A stretch of 64,000 nt of DNA from Sphingomonas citri. Lineage in GTDB: Bacteria; Pseudomonadota; Alphaproteobacteria; Sphingomonadales; Sphingomonadaceae. The stretch is taken from assembly GCF_019429485.1 (NCBI RefSeq), contig NZ_JAHXZN010000009.1, positions 1 to 64,000 of the forward strand. Direction: 5' to 3'. Under the pieces are notes generated by a model. That model had not been told where the DNA came from. It searched no databases and saw only the letters and a list, made by a program, of their open reading frames with translations. Of the stretch, positions 45,478 to 53,056 are shown piece after piece (within the stretch, counting starts at the first letter, position 1; each line of letters opens with the position of its first letter). Made by a program: the position numbers and the translations under genes.

Positions 45478-45498
45478 TCGCCGACCCCTCATCGGCGA
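45478..45498. promoter_or_regulatory. Inverted repeat between copC and the sigma module
   Basis: TCGCCGA and TCGGCGA arms separated by seven bases lie in the divergent promoter region. This could be an operator or a short hairpin. No regulator is assigned to it. Confidence 0.4.
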
Positions 45499-45555
45499 CA
45501 TGAGGGATGATGGGCAGCCATGCGTAACGGATGTTAGAGGGGTGGAGTGGAAAAC

Positions 45556-45828
45556 ATGGACGATCTGGACAGAGCATTGGCGAGGCTGGCGGACGCACCC
45601 GCCCCGGCAGCGCTGGACGGTATCGAGGCGCGGGTCCTCGCCCGTATCGGCACGCGGCCGGTCGTGCATCAGGCCGGGCTCGGCCTTGGCGTGGTAACGG
45701 TTGCGGCAATGGCGATGGGTATGATCGGCGCCGAGTTGCCCGCATCCGCCAGCTCGGCGGTATCGCTCACCCCGCTTGGCGGCGCTTCGCCGCTCGCGCC
45801 CTCAAGCCTGCTGATCGGCGAGCCATGA
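45556..45828 (+). CDS. Small CnrY-like membrane anti-sigma protein
   Basis: A 90-residue protein. The N-terminal ~40 residues are soluble and acidic/hydrophobic (MDDLDRALARLADAPAPAALDGIEARVLARI), suited to binding an ECF sigma factor. One transmembrane helix follows (GLGLGVVTVAAMAMGMIGAE) and a short periplasmic tail. Size and layout match CnrY/NccY, the anti-sigma of the cobalt-nickel sensing module. It overlaps the next gene by four bases (ATGA). GTG 45547 is an alternative start. Assignment rests on layout and neighbours. Confidence 0.65.
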   Translation: MDDLDRALARLADAPAPAALDGIEARVLARIGTRPVVHQAGLGLGVVTVAAMAMGMIGAELPASASSAVSLTPLGGASPLAPSSLLIGEP

Positions 45829-46265
45829 CCTCGACGCGTCGCTTCGTCTTTTGCGTCCTTCTCGCCTTCCTCGCGGCGATCGGGGGGGTGTTCGTCGGGC
45901 GTGCGCTGTTGCCCCAGCCCGAGCAGCCCGGCACGGCGCTCCACGAGGTGTTGCACCACAAGCTCGCGCTCGATGCCGACCAACAAACCCGATTGAAGGC
46001 GCTGGAAGATCGGTTCGCGGTCCAGCGGCGCGCGCTGGAGCTGGAGCTGCGGGCCGCCAACGCCCGCTTGGCCGAGGCGATCGAAGCCGAGCACGGCAAT
46101 GGGCCGCGGGTCACAGCCGCGGTCGATCAGAGCCATGCTGCGATGGGCGAAATGCAAAAGGCGACGCTCGCCCACATTTTCGCGATGCGGCAGCTTCTAC
46201 GCCCCGACCAGACCTCCCAGTTTGACGACGCGGTGGTGAAGGCGCTCACCGACGGTCAGGGGTGA
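45825..46265 (+). CDS. CnrX-like periplasmic metal sensor
   Basis: A 146-residue protein anchored by one N-terminal helix (FVFCVLLAFLAAIGGVFVGRAL). The periplasmic part is helical, with LHEVLHHKLALDADQQTRLKALEDRF, a long amphipathic helix, and SHAAMGEMQKATLAHIFAMRQLLRPDQ. This is the CnrX/Spy/CpxP-like fold. His and Met residues (HEVLHHK, SHAAM, HIFAM) lie where CnrX binds Ni/Co/Cu. It would sense metal and release the sigma factor from the anti-sigma. Confidence 0.8.
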   Translation: MTSTRRFVFCVLLAFLAAIGGVFVGRALLPQPEQPGTALHEVLHHKLALDADQQTRLKALEDRFAVQRRALELELRAANARLAEAIEAEHGNGPRVTAAVDQSHAAMGEMQKATLAHIFAMRQLLRPDQTSQFDDAVVKALTDGQG

Positions 46266-46831
46266 GCCTCGATTGGACCGCGCTGTCTGACGGAGAGCTG
46301 GCGACGCTCAGCATCGCCGGTCGACAGGCTGCTTTTGCCGAAATCGTCCGCCGCTATCGTCAGCCGGTGTTCCGGCTCGCACGGGCCTGCGTCGGCGAGC
46401 CCGACGAAGCATTGGACCTCGTGCAGGAGACCTTCGTCGCGGCGCATCAAGCGCTGCCGCGGTACGACGCGCAGCGCGCGATGAAGGCGTGGCTGTCGAC
46501 GATCGCGATCAACAAATGCCGTGATTGGGCGAGGAAGCGCACGGTGCGGCGCTTCCTCTCCTTTGCGCTTCCGATCGACAGCCAGGCCGATGCGATCGTG
46601 GACGATCAGGTGCCGATCGATGACAGTACGGCCGACCGCCAGGAGCTGGACCGCGTTACGCGGGCCATCTCCACCCTGCCGGCGAACCTGAAGGAGCCGC
46701 TGGTGCTCCGAACAATCGAGGGGTTGAGCCAGGCGGAGACGGCCGAGGTGTTGGGGATCAGCCAGAAGGCTGTGGAAACGCGGCTGTATCGCGCACGCGC
46801 GCGCCTCATGGAAAAGTTGAACGCGGACTGA
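46262..46831 (+). CDS. ECF sigma factor (CnrH-like)
   Basis: A 189-residue sigma-70 family ECF protein starting at GTG overlapping the previous stop. Region 2 spans ~20-90 (FAEIVRRYRQPVFRLARACVGEPDEALDLVQETFVAAH, MKAWLSTIAINKCRDWARKR). Region 4 spans ~125-185 (LPANLKEPLVLRTIEGLSQAETAEVLGISQKAVETRLYRARARL). With the CnrY-like and CnrX-like genes it forms a complete metal-responsive sigma switch. The copA and copB genes follow directly and are likely targets. Confidence 0.9.
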   Translation: MSLDWTALSDGELATLSIAGRQAAFAEIVRRYRQPVFRLARACVGEPDEALDLVQETFVAAHQALPRYDAQRAMKAWLSTIAINKCRDWARKRTVRRFLSFALPIDSQADAIVDDQVPIDDSTADRQELDRVTRAISTLPANLKEPLVLRTIEGLSQAETAEVLGISQKAVETRLYRARARLMEKLNAD

Positions 46832-46867
46832 GGGATGCCCAGCGGGCACGCGTAGAAGGGATGAGAC

Positions 46868-46883
46868 GGGCCGATATCGGCCC
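46868..46883. promoter_or_regulatory. Perfect 16-base palindrome before copA
   Basis: GGGCCGATATCGGCCC lies 20 bases before the copA start codon, in the leader between the sigma gene and copA. It could be an operator or a leader hairpin shielding the ribosome binding site GAGGAG at 46892. No regulator is assigned. Confidence 0.5.
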
Positions 46884-46902
46884 CACCCTACGAGGAGTTT
46901 CC

Positions 46903-48870
46903 ATGTCGCGCGTTCTCGACCGCCGCCAGATGCTGCGCGGCGCCGGTCTGGCAGGAGGCGGGCTCGCGCTGTCGGCCTATATGCCGGCATGGGCGCAGCC
47001 CGTGTCCGCCGGTATTGCCAAGCCGTTGCCGACCGTTTCAGGTGCCGACATCACGCTCAAGGTCGCGCACCAGATGATGATGATCGACGGGCGGCAGAGC
47101 CACGCGATCGGCATCAACGGCACGGTGCCCGCGCCGCTCATCCGGCTGCGCGAGGGCCAGAACGTGCGCCTCCATGTCGTCAACGAGCTGGACGAGGAAA
47201 CCTCAATTCACTGGCACGGCCTGCTCGTACCGTTCCAGATGGACGGCGTGCCCGGGATCGCCTTCCCGGGCATCCCGGCGCGCTCGACCTTCACCTACGA
47301 GTTCCCGATCATCCAGAGCGGGACCTACTGGTATCACAGCCATTCCGGGCTTCAGGAGCAGGAAGGGCATTACGGCCCGATCCTGATCGATCCCAAGAAC
47401 CCCGACCCGGTGCAGTTCGATCGCGAGCACGTCGTCGTGTTGTCCGATCACAGCTTCCACCACCCGCATTACCTGTTCGACCGGCTCAAGAAGGAGTCGG
47501 GCTATTTCAATCGACAGCGCCAGACCCTCGCCGGCCTCCTCAACGGCAAGGACCAGTCGCTGAAAGAGCGGTTGGAATGGGGCAAGATGCGGATGGACCC
47601 CGCCGACGTCGCGGACGTTACGGGCTCGGTCTACACCTACCTCGTCAACGGTTACGGTCCGAAAGACAACTGGACCGCACTCTTCAAACCTGGTGAGCGG
47701 GTGCGGCTGCGCTTCATCAACGCATCGTCGATGACCACCTTCAACGTCCGCATCCCGGGCCTGCCGATGACGATCGTCGCGGCCGATGGCCTGAACGTCC
47801 GTCCGGTCGAGATCGACGAGTTCCAGTTCGGTCCTGCCGAGACCTATGACGCGATCGTCACCCCTCCCGACCTGCGCGCCTATACGCTGGTCGGAGAGAG
47901 CGTCGATCGCTCCGGCATGGCGCGCGCGACGCTCGCGCCGCGCGAGGGTATGGCGGCCGAGGTCCCCCCGCTCCGCAAGCGTCCGCTTGCGACCATGAAG
48001 GACATGGGCATGGGCGGCATGGACCATGGCACGATGGACCATGGTGCGATGAACCACGGCGCTATTAGCGGCGCTGCGGGATCGATGGCCGGCATGGACC
48101 ATGCTGCAATGGGGCATGGCACTAGCACCGACACGATGCCGGGCATGGATCATTCCCAGATGAATCACGGGGCCGGTGCAGCAGCGAGCGGCATGGCAGG
48201 CATGGACCACGGCCAGGCCCAGGGCGGCGCCATGGCGGGAATGGACCACGGCTCCGGCGCGATGCCGGCGACGAACGGCGATCAGATGGCCGGGATGGAC
48301 ATGGGCGGCATGAGCCATTCCATGCGCGACTTCAGCAATGCCCCCGAGGTGAAGAAGGGGCCAGGCGTGCAGACCATCTCGCCGATGCCGGTCGATCGCA
48401 CCGGCGATCCCGGGCAGGGACTGGAGAACGTCGGGCATCGCGTTCTCACCTATCGCGACCTGATGGCGCTCGACCGTAATCCGGACACGCGCGCGCCAGA
48501 GCGCGAGATCAAGCTCCACCTCACCGGCAACATGGAGCGCTACATGTGGGGCTTCGACGGCGAGAAATTGTCGGAGAACCCCGATCCGATCACCCTCCTT
48601 CACGGCGAGCGGGTGCGGGTGACGCTCATCAACGACACGATGATGGGCCACCCGATCCACATTCACGGCCATTTCTTTGAGCTGGTGACTGGAAAGGGCG
48701 ACCATGCGCCCCGGAAGCATACTGTGATGGTCCAGCCAGGCGGCACCGTCAGTTGGGATGTGACCGGGGAGGAAGGCGACTGGGCCTTCCACTGCCACAT
48801 GCTCTACCACATGCACGCCGGCATGATGCGCGTTGTCCAGGTCCGCAAGGCCGGGGAGGCCGCAGCATGA
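46903..48870 (+). CDS. copA: Multicopper oxidase CopA
   Basis: A 655-residue periplasmic multicopper oxidase exported by the Tat path (DRRQMLRGAGLAGGG, then YMPAWAQ). Copper ligands are in three cupredoxin domains: SIHWHG, YWYHSHSGLQEQ, HPIHIHGHFFEL and the final FHCHMLYHMHAGM, which supplies T1 and T2/T3 ligands. Between domains 2 and 3, residues ~365-470 form a Met/His-rich insert (MDHGTMDHGAMNHG and relatives) as in Pseudomonas CopA. It oxidises Cu(I). GAGGAG precedes the ATG. copB overlaps it by four bases. Confidence 0.95.
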   Translation: MSRVLDRRQMLRGAGLAGGGLALSAYMPAWAQPVSAGIAKPLPTVSGADITLKVAHQMMMIDGRQSHAIGINGTVPAPLIRLREGQNVRLHVVNELDEETSIHWHGLLVPFQMDGVPGIAFPGIPARSTFTYEFPIIQSGTYWYHSHSGLQEQEGHYGPILIDPKNPDPVQFDREHVVVLSDHSFHHPHYLFDRLKKESGYFNRQRQTLAGLLNGKDQSLKERLEWGKMRMDPADVADVTGSVYTYLVNGYGPKDNWTALFKPGERVRLRFINASSMTTFNVRIPGLPMTIVAADGLNVRPVEIDEFQFGPAETYDAIVTPPDLRAYTLVGESVDRSGMARATLAPREGMAAEVPPLRKRPLATMKDMGMGGMDHGTMDHGAMNHGAISGAAGSMAGMDHAAMGHGTSTDTMPGMDHSQMNHGAGAAASGMAGMDHGQAQGGAMAGMDHGSGAMPATNGDQMAGMDMGGMSHSMRDFSNAPEVKKGPGVQTISPMPVDRTGDPGQGLENVGHRVLTYRDLMALDRNPDTRAPEREIKLHLTGNMERYMWGFDGEKLSENPDPITLLHGERVRVTLINDTMMGHPIHIHGHFFELVTGKGDHAPRKHTVMVQPGGTVSWDVTGEEGDWAFHCHMLYHMHAGMMRVVQVRKAGEAAA

Positions 48871-50078
48871 TCCGGGCGCTCCTCCTCGCCGGTTTGGCAC
48901 CGCTTTGCCTCGCCGCTCCCGCATTCGCGCAAAGCATGGATCACTCCATGATGCCGGGCATGAAGATGCCCGGGATGACGATGCCCGCCAAGAAGCCGGC
49001 TGCGAAAGCGAAGCCGACAGCGAAGAAGCCGGCGATTAAGCGCAAGGCGCCGGTCCGGAGCACCGCTGCACGTCGAACGCAGCCGGCAAGGACGCCGGAT
49101 GCCGACCCTCATGCCGGACACGACATGAGCGGGATGCAGGGAATGGATATGGGCGGTCAGCAGGCCACGCCCGCTCAGGACCCGCACACCGGGCACGATA
49201 TGTCGGCCATGCCTGGTATGGGAGCATCGACGGGTGCAGCCCAGGACGCACACGCCGGTCATGACATGAGCGCGATGCCGGGCATGGCGATGCCAGGCGA
49301 TCAGCCCGCCGCGAAGGTCGGAACCGACCTACCCCCCGGCAACAAGCCCGCTCCCGCGCCTGCCGGGGATCACCTCGCCGATCGCTTCTGGGGGGCGGAC
49401 GCCATGGCCAACTCGCGCGAGAACGATCTGCGCCGCGAGCATGGCGGGATGACCGTCTATCAGATCCTCTTCAACCTCGCCGAATATCAGGCGCGCAAGG
49501 GAGGCGACGGCTATCGCTGGGACGGCGAGGCATGGATCGGGGGCGACATCAATCGCTTCACCCTGAAGACCGAGGGCGAGGGTACGTTCGGCAAGCCGCT
49601 CGAACAGGCCGAGGTGCAGGCGCTCTACAGCCGCGCGCTTGATCCCTATTGGAATCTTCAGGCGGGCGTCCGCCACGACTTAAAGCCCAATCCCTCGCGC
49701 ACCTATGCGACGGTGGGGATCGAGGGCTTGGCCCCGGGCTGGTTCGAGGTGGAGGGAGCGCTGTTCCTGTCCGACAAGGGCGGCGTGCTGGGTCGCGCAG
49801 AGGGCTATTACGATCAGCGCATCACCAATTGGTTTGTGCTCCAGCCCCGGGTGGAAGCCAACTTCTCCGCCCAGGATGTGCCGGAAACCGGCACCGGCTC
49901 GGGACTCACCGACCTCGAGGCCGGGCTTCGTCTCCGCTACGAGGGCCGTCGCGAGTTCGCCCCTTATATCGGCGTGTCATGGGAACGGCAGTTCGGGGAC
50001 ACGGCACGCTTCACCCGCGCACGCGGTGACAACACGGGCGGCTTCAGCTTCGTCGCGGGCGTGAGGACCTGGTTCTGA
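48867..50078 (+). CDS. copB: Outer-membrane copper resistance protein CopB
   Basis: A 403-residue protein with a signal peptide (MIRALLLAGLAPLCLAAPAFAQ). The first ~180 mature residues are a low-complexity metal-binding region: Met/His motifs (MDHSMMPGMKMPGMTMP, AGHDMSGMQGMDMG) and a Lys/Ala stretch. The last ~220 residues are the CopB beta barrel (HLADRFWGADAMANSRENDLRREHGG, YNQRI-like strands and a terminal VAGVRTWF). It binds or passes copper at the outer membrane and is encoded in one operon with copA. Confidence 0.93.
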   Translation: MIRALLLAGLAPLCLAAPAFAQSMDHSMMPGMKMPGMTMPAKKPAAKAKPTAKKPAIKRKAPVRSTAARRTQPARTPDADPHAGHDMSGMQGMDMGGQQATPAQDPHTGHDMSAMPGMGASTGAAQDAHAGHDMSAMPGMAMPGDQPAAKVGTDLPPGNKPAPAPAGDHLADRFWGADAMANSRENDLRREHGGMTVYQILFNLAEYQARKGGDGYRWDGEAWIGGDINRFTLKTEGEGTFGKPLEQAEVQALYSRALDPYWNLQAGVRHDLKPNPSRTYATVGIEGLAPGWFEVEGALFLSDKGGVLGRAEGYYDQRITNWFVLQPRVEANFSAQDVPETGTGSGLTDLEAGLRLRYEGRREFAPYIGVSWERQFGDTARFTRARGDNTGGFSFVAGVRTWF

Positions 50079-50149
50079 GGCCGCGGCTGCGCCTCCATAT
50101 CGGTGCGAGCAAGGTCCACCGTTGGCTTGCTCTCCTGATCGGGGCGCAG

Positions 50150-50812
50150 GTGATCGTGTGGTTCACCAGCGGGCTCATTATGAGCCTGCTGCCGATCGAC
50201 ACGGTACATGGCGACCACCGCATCGATCGCGATGCCGAGCCCGTGCTCTCGGCCGCCCAGGCATTCGCACCCGTCCCCGCGCTGTTGTCGGCTGCCGGCG
50301 CGCCAGTTCGCCAGCTCCAGCACCGCGTGCTGCTCGGTCGACCTGTGGTGGAGGCTCAGCTTGCGGCCGGCGGTGTTCGGTTGCTGGACGCCCGCACCGC
50401 GGCCGTGCTCCCGCCGATCGACGCGGCTACCGCCGGCATCATCGCCAAGAGGGCGTATCGCGGCAAAGCCGTTGCCCCGACAATGGAGCGGATCGAGCGG
50501 GCCAGCACCGAGTATCGTGGTGCGCTGCCGGCATGGCGGGCGTCATTCGCCGATGACGATGCCACCCGCATCTATGTCGCAGCCGAGACGGGCCGGCTGA
50601 CGTCCGTGCGCACCGGAACGTGGCGGCTGTACGACTTCTTCTGGGGCCTCCACATCATGGACTGGACCCAGCACGAGCGTTTCAACACGCCATGGCTGAA
50701 GGCGTTCGCCGCCGGCGGTCTCGTGTTCGGGGTGGCGGGCGCGATCCTCTTGTTCATGCGCTGGCCGCGTCGTCGGCGAAAAGCTCAAGGGGTGCGGCAG
50801 GGAGCCGCGTAA
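50150..50812 (+). CDS. PepSY-type membrane protein, 5' end uncertain
   Basis: At least 220 residues. It has an N-terminal helix (VIVWFTSGLIMSLLPID), a periplasmic PepSY-like region (DAEPVLSAAQAF, then RIYVAAETGRLTSVRTGTWRLYDFFWGLHIMDW) and a C-terminal helix (AAGGLVFGVAGAILLFMRW). The frame stays open upstream to the copB stop and encodes a fitting first part (LHIGASKVHRWLALLIGAQ). The true start is therefore probably a CTG or similar codon near 50075-50087, not the GTG at 50150. PepSY-TM proteins near copper genes are thought to assist periplasmic metal or redox handling. Confidence 0.75.
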   Translation: MIVWFTSGLIMSLLPIDTVHGDHRIDRDAEPVLSAAQAFAPVPALLSAAGAPVRQLQHRVLLGRPVVEAQLAAGGVRLLDARTAAVLPPIDAATAGIIAKRAYRGKAVAPTMERIERASTEYRGALPAWRASFADDDATRIYVAAETGRLTSVRTGTWRLYDFFWGLHIMDWTQHERFNTPWLKAFAAGGLVFGVAGAILLFMRWPRRRRKAQGVRQGAA

Positions 50813-50847
50813 TACTCTTTGGGCGAGGTTCTACAGGAGTGTGTGCG

Positions 50848-51450
50848 ATGGACCCCCATGACCACCAGTCCGGCCAAAGCGGCGGGATGGGAATGAGCTA
50901 CGGACGGTTCGCCGCGATGATCGCGACCTCCACCGTCGTCATGTTCGGACTCATGTACCTGAACACCTACGCGTTGAGCCACGTCGAATACAGCCAGACC
51001 AGGACATGGATGGCGATCGTCATGGGCGCGGTGATGGCGATCATCATGCTCGGCTTCATGTGGGGCATGTACCCCAACCGGCGTGCCAACCTCGGCATCG
51101 TCGCCGGTGCGATCGTCGCCTTTGCCGGCGCTCTATGGCTTGTCCGCAGTCAGGAAACCGTGGGCGACGTCGCCTACATGAAGGCCATGATCCCGCATCA
51201 TTCGATCGCGATCATGACCAGCGAGCGCGCGCACATCAAAGACCCCGAGGTGCGGAAGCTGGCGGACGGGATCATCGACGCCCAGGTGCGTGAAATCACC
51301 CAAATGAAGCGGGCCATTGCGCGCCTCGATGCGCACCCTGTGCCTGACAATGCACCCGATCTTCCTTCCTATCGGGACAAGCAGGTTGCTCCTCCCCCGC
51401 CGGAGACGGACGAGAGTGTCGGTGTAAACACGCTTCAGCCGATCCGTTAA
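50848..51450 (+). CDS. DUF305 protein with membrane helices
   Basis: A 200-residue protein. The N-terminus is His/Met-rich (MDPHDHQSGQSGGMGMSYG), then come three transmembrane helices (FAAMIATSTVVMFGLMYL, MAIVMGAVMAIIMLGFMWGM, LGIVAGAIVAFAGALWL). A C-terminal DUF305 domain follows with YMKAMIPHHSIAIMTSERA and a second helix (DGIIDAQVREITQMKRAIARL). The HH and Met pairs are likely metal ligands. AGGAG precedes the ATG. It is the second of three DUF305 proteins in the window. Confidence 0.85.
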   Translation: MDPHDHQSGQSGGMGMSYGRFAAMIATSTVVMFGLMYLNTYALSHVEYSQTRTWMAIVMGAVMAIIMLGFMWGMYPNRRANLGIVAGAIVAFAGALWLVRSQETVGDVAYMKAMIPHHSIAIMTSERAHIKDPEVRKLADGIIDAQVREITQMKRAIARLDAHPVPDNAPDLPSYRDKQVAPPPPETDESVGVNTLQPIR

Positions 51451-51524
51451 TCTCAGCCGCCTTGAGGGATGGTGCGTCGGGGCGCGTATCATTTTCACGG
51501 GCGGGGGCCACGTGGAGAATCCAG

Positions 51525-51890
51525 ATGAAGATGATCGCGACCATGACCGCCGCCCTGCTTGCCGCCTCACCGGCGCTTGCCCAGCAAGCCGGGCATCAGG
51601 GCATGAACCATTCGGGCATGATGCAGCCGACCGCGGCTGATCCCTACGGCCCGGACATGATGAAGATGCACGAGCGCATGATGGCGGCGAAGGGCGCCGA
51701 CGCCGGCGAGACGTGGATTCGCCAGATGATCGAGCATCACCGCGGCGCGGTCACGATGTCACAGACGGCGCTCCGAAGCACCCAGAACGTAGAAATCCGG
51801 CGCGAGGCGCAGAAGACCATCGACAGCCAGAACCGCGAGATCGCGACATTGAACGCGATGCTTCGCAAGATGGGCAAACGCCCCCAATAA
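51525..51890 (+). CDS. DUF305 family exported protein
   Basis: A 121-residue protein with a signal peptide (MKMIATMTAALLAASPALAQ). The mature part has Met/His clusters (GHQGMNHSGMM), an aspartate-rich DPYGPDMMKMHERMM, and the DUF305 core WIRQMIEHHRGAVTMSQTAL. It resembles the protein at 1467-1850 in size and core. GGAGAATCC sets the start. It sits between the membrane DUF305 gene and the DUF411 gene on the same strand. Confidence 0.87.
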   Translation: MKMIATMTAALLAASPALAQQAGHQGMNHSGMMQPTAADPYGPDMMKMHERMMAAKGADAGETWIRQMIEHHRGAVTMSQTALRSTQNVEIRREAQKTIDSQNREIATLNAMLRKMGKRPQ

Positions 51891-51948
51891 TGGACGCGAG
51901 CCCGGCCCCGTTTCACCGGACGGGGGGCAGGCTTTCGAGGAGTTGAGG

Positions 51949-52395
51949 ATGAGCCGTTCTTTCCGCGCCGCTATGGCCGTGTTGTTGATGGGTGTGCCTG
52001 CGGCAGCGATGGCAGCGGCCGACATCACCATGCATCGCGATCCGGGTTGCCCGTGCTGCGAGAAATGGGCGCAGCAGGTGAAGGCGCAGTTCGGCCGTGC
52101 CGTGCGCGTCGTGGACGATGCAAATCGTCCAGCGCTGATGAAGGCCCGTGGTGTGCCCGGCGACCTTGCGTCATGCCACACCGCGATCATCGACGGCATG
52201 ACCTTCGAGGGCCATGTGCCGATCGTCGATATGAAGCGCGCTCTGGCGACCAGACCCAAGGGCGTGACCGGACTTGCGGTCGCGGGGATGCCGATGGGAT
52301 CGCCGGGGATGGAGATGCCCGGCATGAAAGCCCAGGCCTATGACGTGATCGCGTTCGGACCGGGTGGACGTCGCGTTTACGCCCACCACGGGTAA
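51949..52395 (+). CDS. DUF411 metal-binding exported protein
   Basis: A 148-residue protein with a signal peptide (MSRSFRAAMAVLLMGVPAAAMA). The DUF411 signature is HRDPGCPCCEKWAQQVKA with C34, C36 and C37, a further Cys in LASCHTAII, and GHVPIVDMKRAL. A Met-rich loop (GMPMGSPGMEMPGM) and a final YAHHG add ligands. DUF411 proteins bind Cu or related soft metals in the periplasm. GAGGAG precedes the ATG. A 12-base-stem hairpin follows the stop. Confidence 0.9.
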   Translation: MSRSFRAAMAVLLMGVPAAAMAAADITMHRDPGCPCCEKWAQQVKAQFGRAVRVVDDANRPALMKARGVPGDLASCHTAIIDGMTFEGHVPIVDMKRALATRPKGVTGLAVAGMPMGSPGMEMPGMKAQAYDVIAFGPGGRRVYAHHG

Positions 52396-52399
52396 GTAG

Positions 52400-52427
52400 C
52401 GGCGGGAGCGGTCTTCCGCTCCCGCCG
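52400..52427. terminator. Bidirectional hairpin terminator
   Basis: CGGCGGGAGCGG and CCGCTCCCGCCG form a perfect 12-base stem with loop TCTT. It sits between the convergent DUF411 gene (stop 52395) and the Cys-rich gene (stop 52436). There is no long T-run on either side, as is common in GC-rich genomes. Confidence 0.75.
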
Positions 52428-52435
52428 CCCCTGTA

Positions 52436-52651
52436 TCAGTGCTTCATGCCCGACATGTCGTGGCCGGCATGGTCGCCGTGCTTGCCGTCCTTCATGCCGG
52501 CGCAGCAGTCGCCCTTCTTGCCGTCTTTGTCCTTGCAGCAGTCCGCACCGTCCTTGCAGCACGCCATGTCGGCACAGCACGAACCGGCCGCGAACGCGAC
52601 ACCGGGGATCGCCAGCGCCAGAGCGGCGCCGATCAGCTTGAACTTGGTCAT
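52436..52651 (-). CDS. Small Cys-pair-rich exported metal-binding protein
   Basis: A 71-residue protein with a signal peptide (MTKFKLIGAALALAIPGVAFA). The mature ~48 residues carry four CC pairs (C25-26, C31-32, C38-39, C49-50) spaced by short Asp/Lys segments, and a His/Met tail (KHGDHAGHDMSGMKH). Eight cysteines in 26 residues suggest a periplasmic metallothionein-like chelator of soft metal. It is not a classical metallothionein sequence. GGAG precedes the ATG. Confidence 0.7.
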   Translation of the reverse strand: MTKFKLIGAALALAIPGVAFAAGSCCADMACCKDGADCCKDKDGKKGDCCAGMKDGKHGDHAGHDMSGMKH

Positions 52652-52689
52652 CAGTAACTCCGTCGATTGAATGTGTGGGATCGGGATCG

Positions 52690-53025
52690 TCACACGGTTC
52701 GCGGAGGAGGCGTGGCCGGGGGGATGGGCATTCCTGCGAGGCCAACGACAGGCAGAGGGCGGAAAGCCATGCGTACCGGAGGGGCAGCATCGACCGGTGC
52801 CAGCGCACCGGTCTGAACGGCCGTGCATGGGGTCGAGCAGGCCGCCTGCTGCGGCGCCTTCCCCGGCTTCGGCTTGCCCTCGCAACCTGTCATTTTCGAC
52901 GCGACCGGCGAGGCGTTCGCAACCGCCTCGCAGATCGGCCCCAGGCGCATGACCAGCACCACCGCCAACACGGCCAGAGCCGCGAGGCGGAGCATACCGG
53001 CAAGACGGGGCAGTCGGCGTTCCAT
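52690..53025 (-). CDS. Hypothetical single-helix exported protein
   Basis: A 111-residue protein with one N-terminal hydrophobic helix (LRLAALAVLAVVLVMRLG). The periplasmic part has four cysteines (GPICEAV, MTGCEG, QAACSTPCTAV) and a Pro-rich end (GMPIPPATPPPRTV). No family is recognised. It is on the same strand and close to the Cys-rich gene, so a shared copper or thiol role is likely, but this is inference. Confidence 0.5.
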   Translation of the reverse strand: MERRLPRLAGMLRLAALAVLAVVLVMRLGPICEAVANASPVASKMTGCEGKPKPGKAPQQAACSTPCTAVQTGALAPVDAAPPVRMAFRPLPVVGLAGMPIPPATPPPRTV

Positions 53026-53056
53026 ACTCGCTATCGGCCCCGACAGACGATCGATG

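Noticed and set aside
48010-48310. Tandem repeats resembling a CRISPR or satellite array
   Set aside because: They encode the Met/His-rich insert of CopA in frame, with irregular spacing and no unique spacers.
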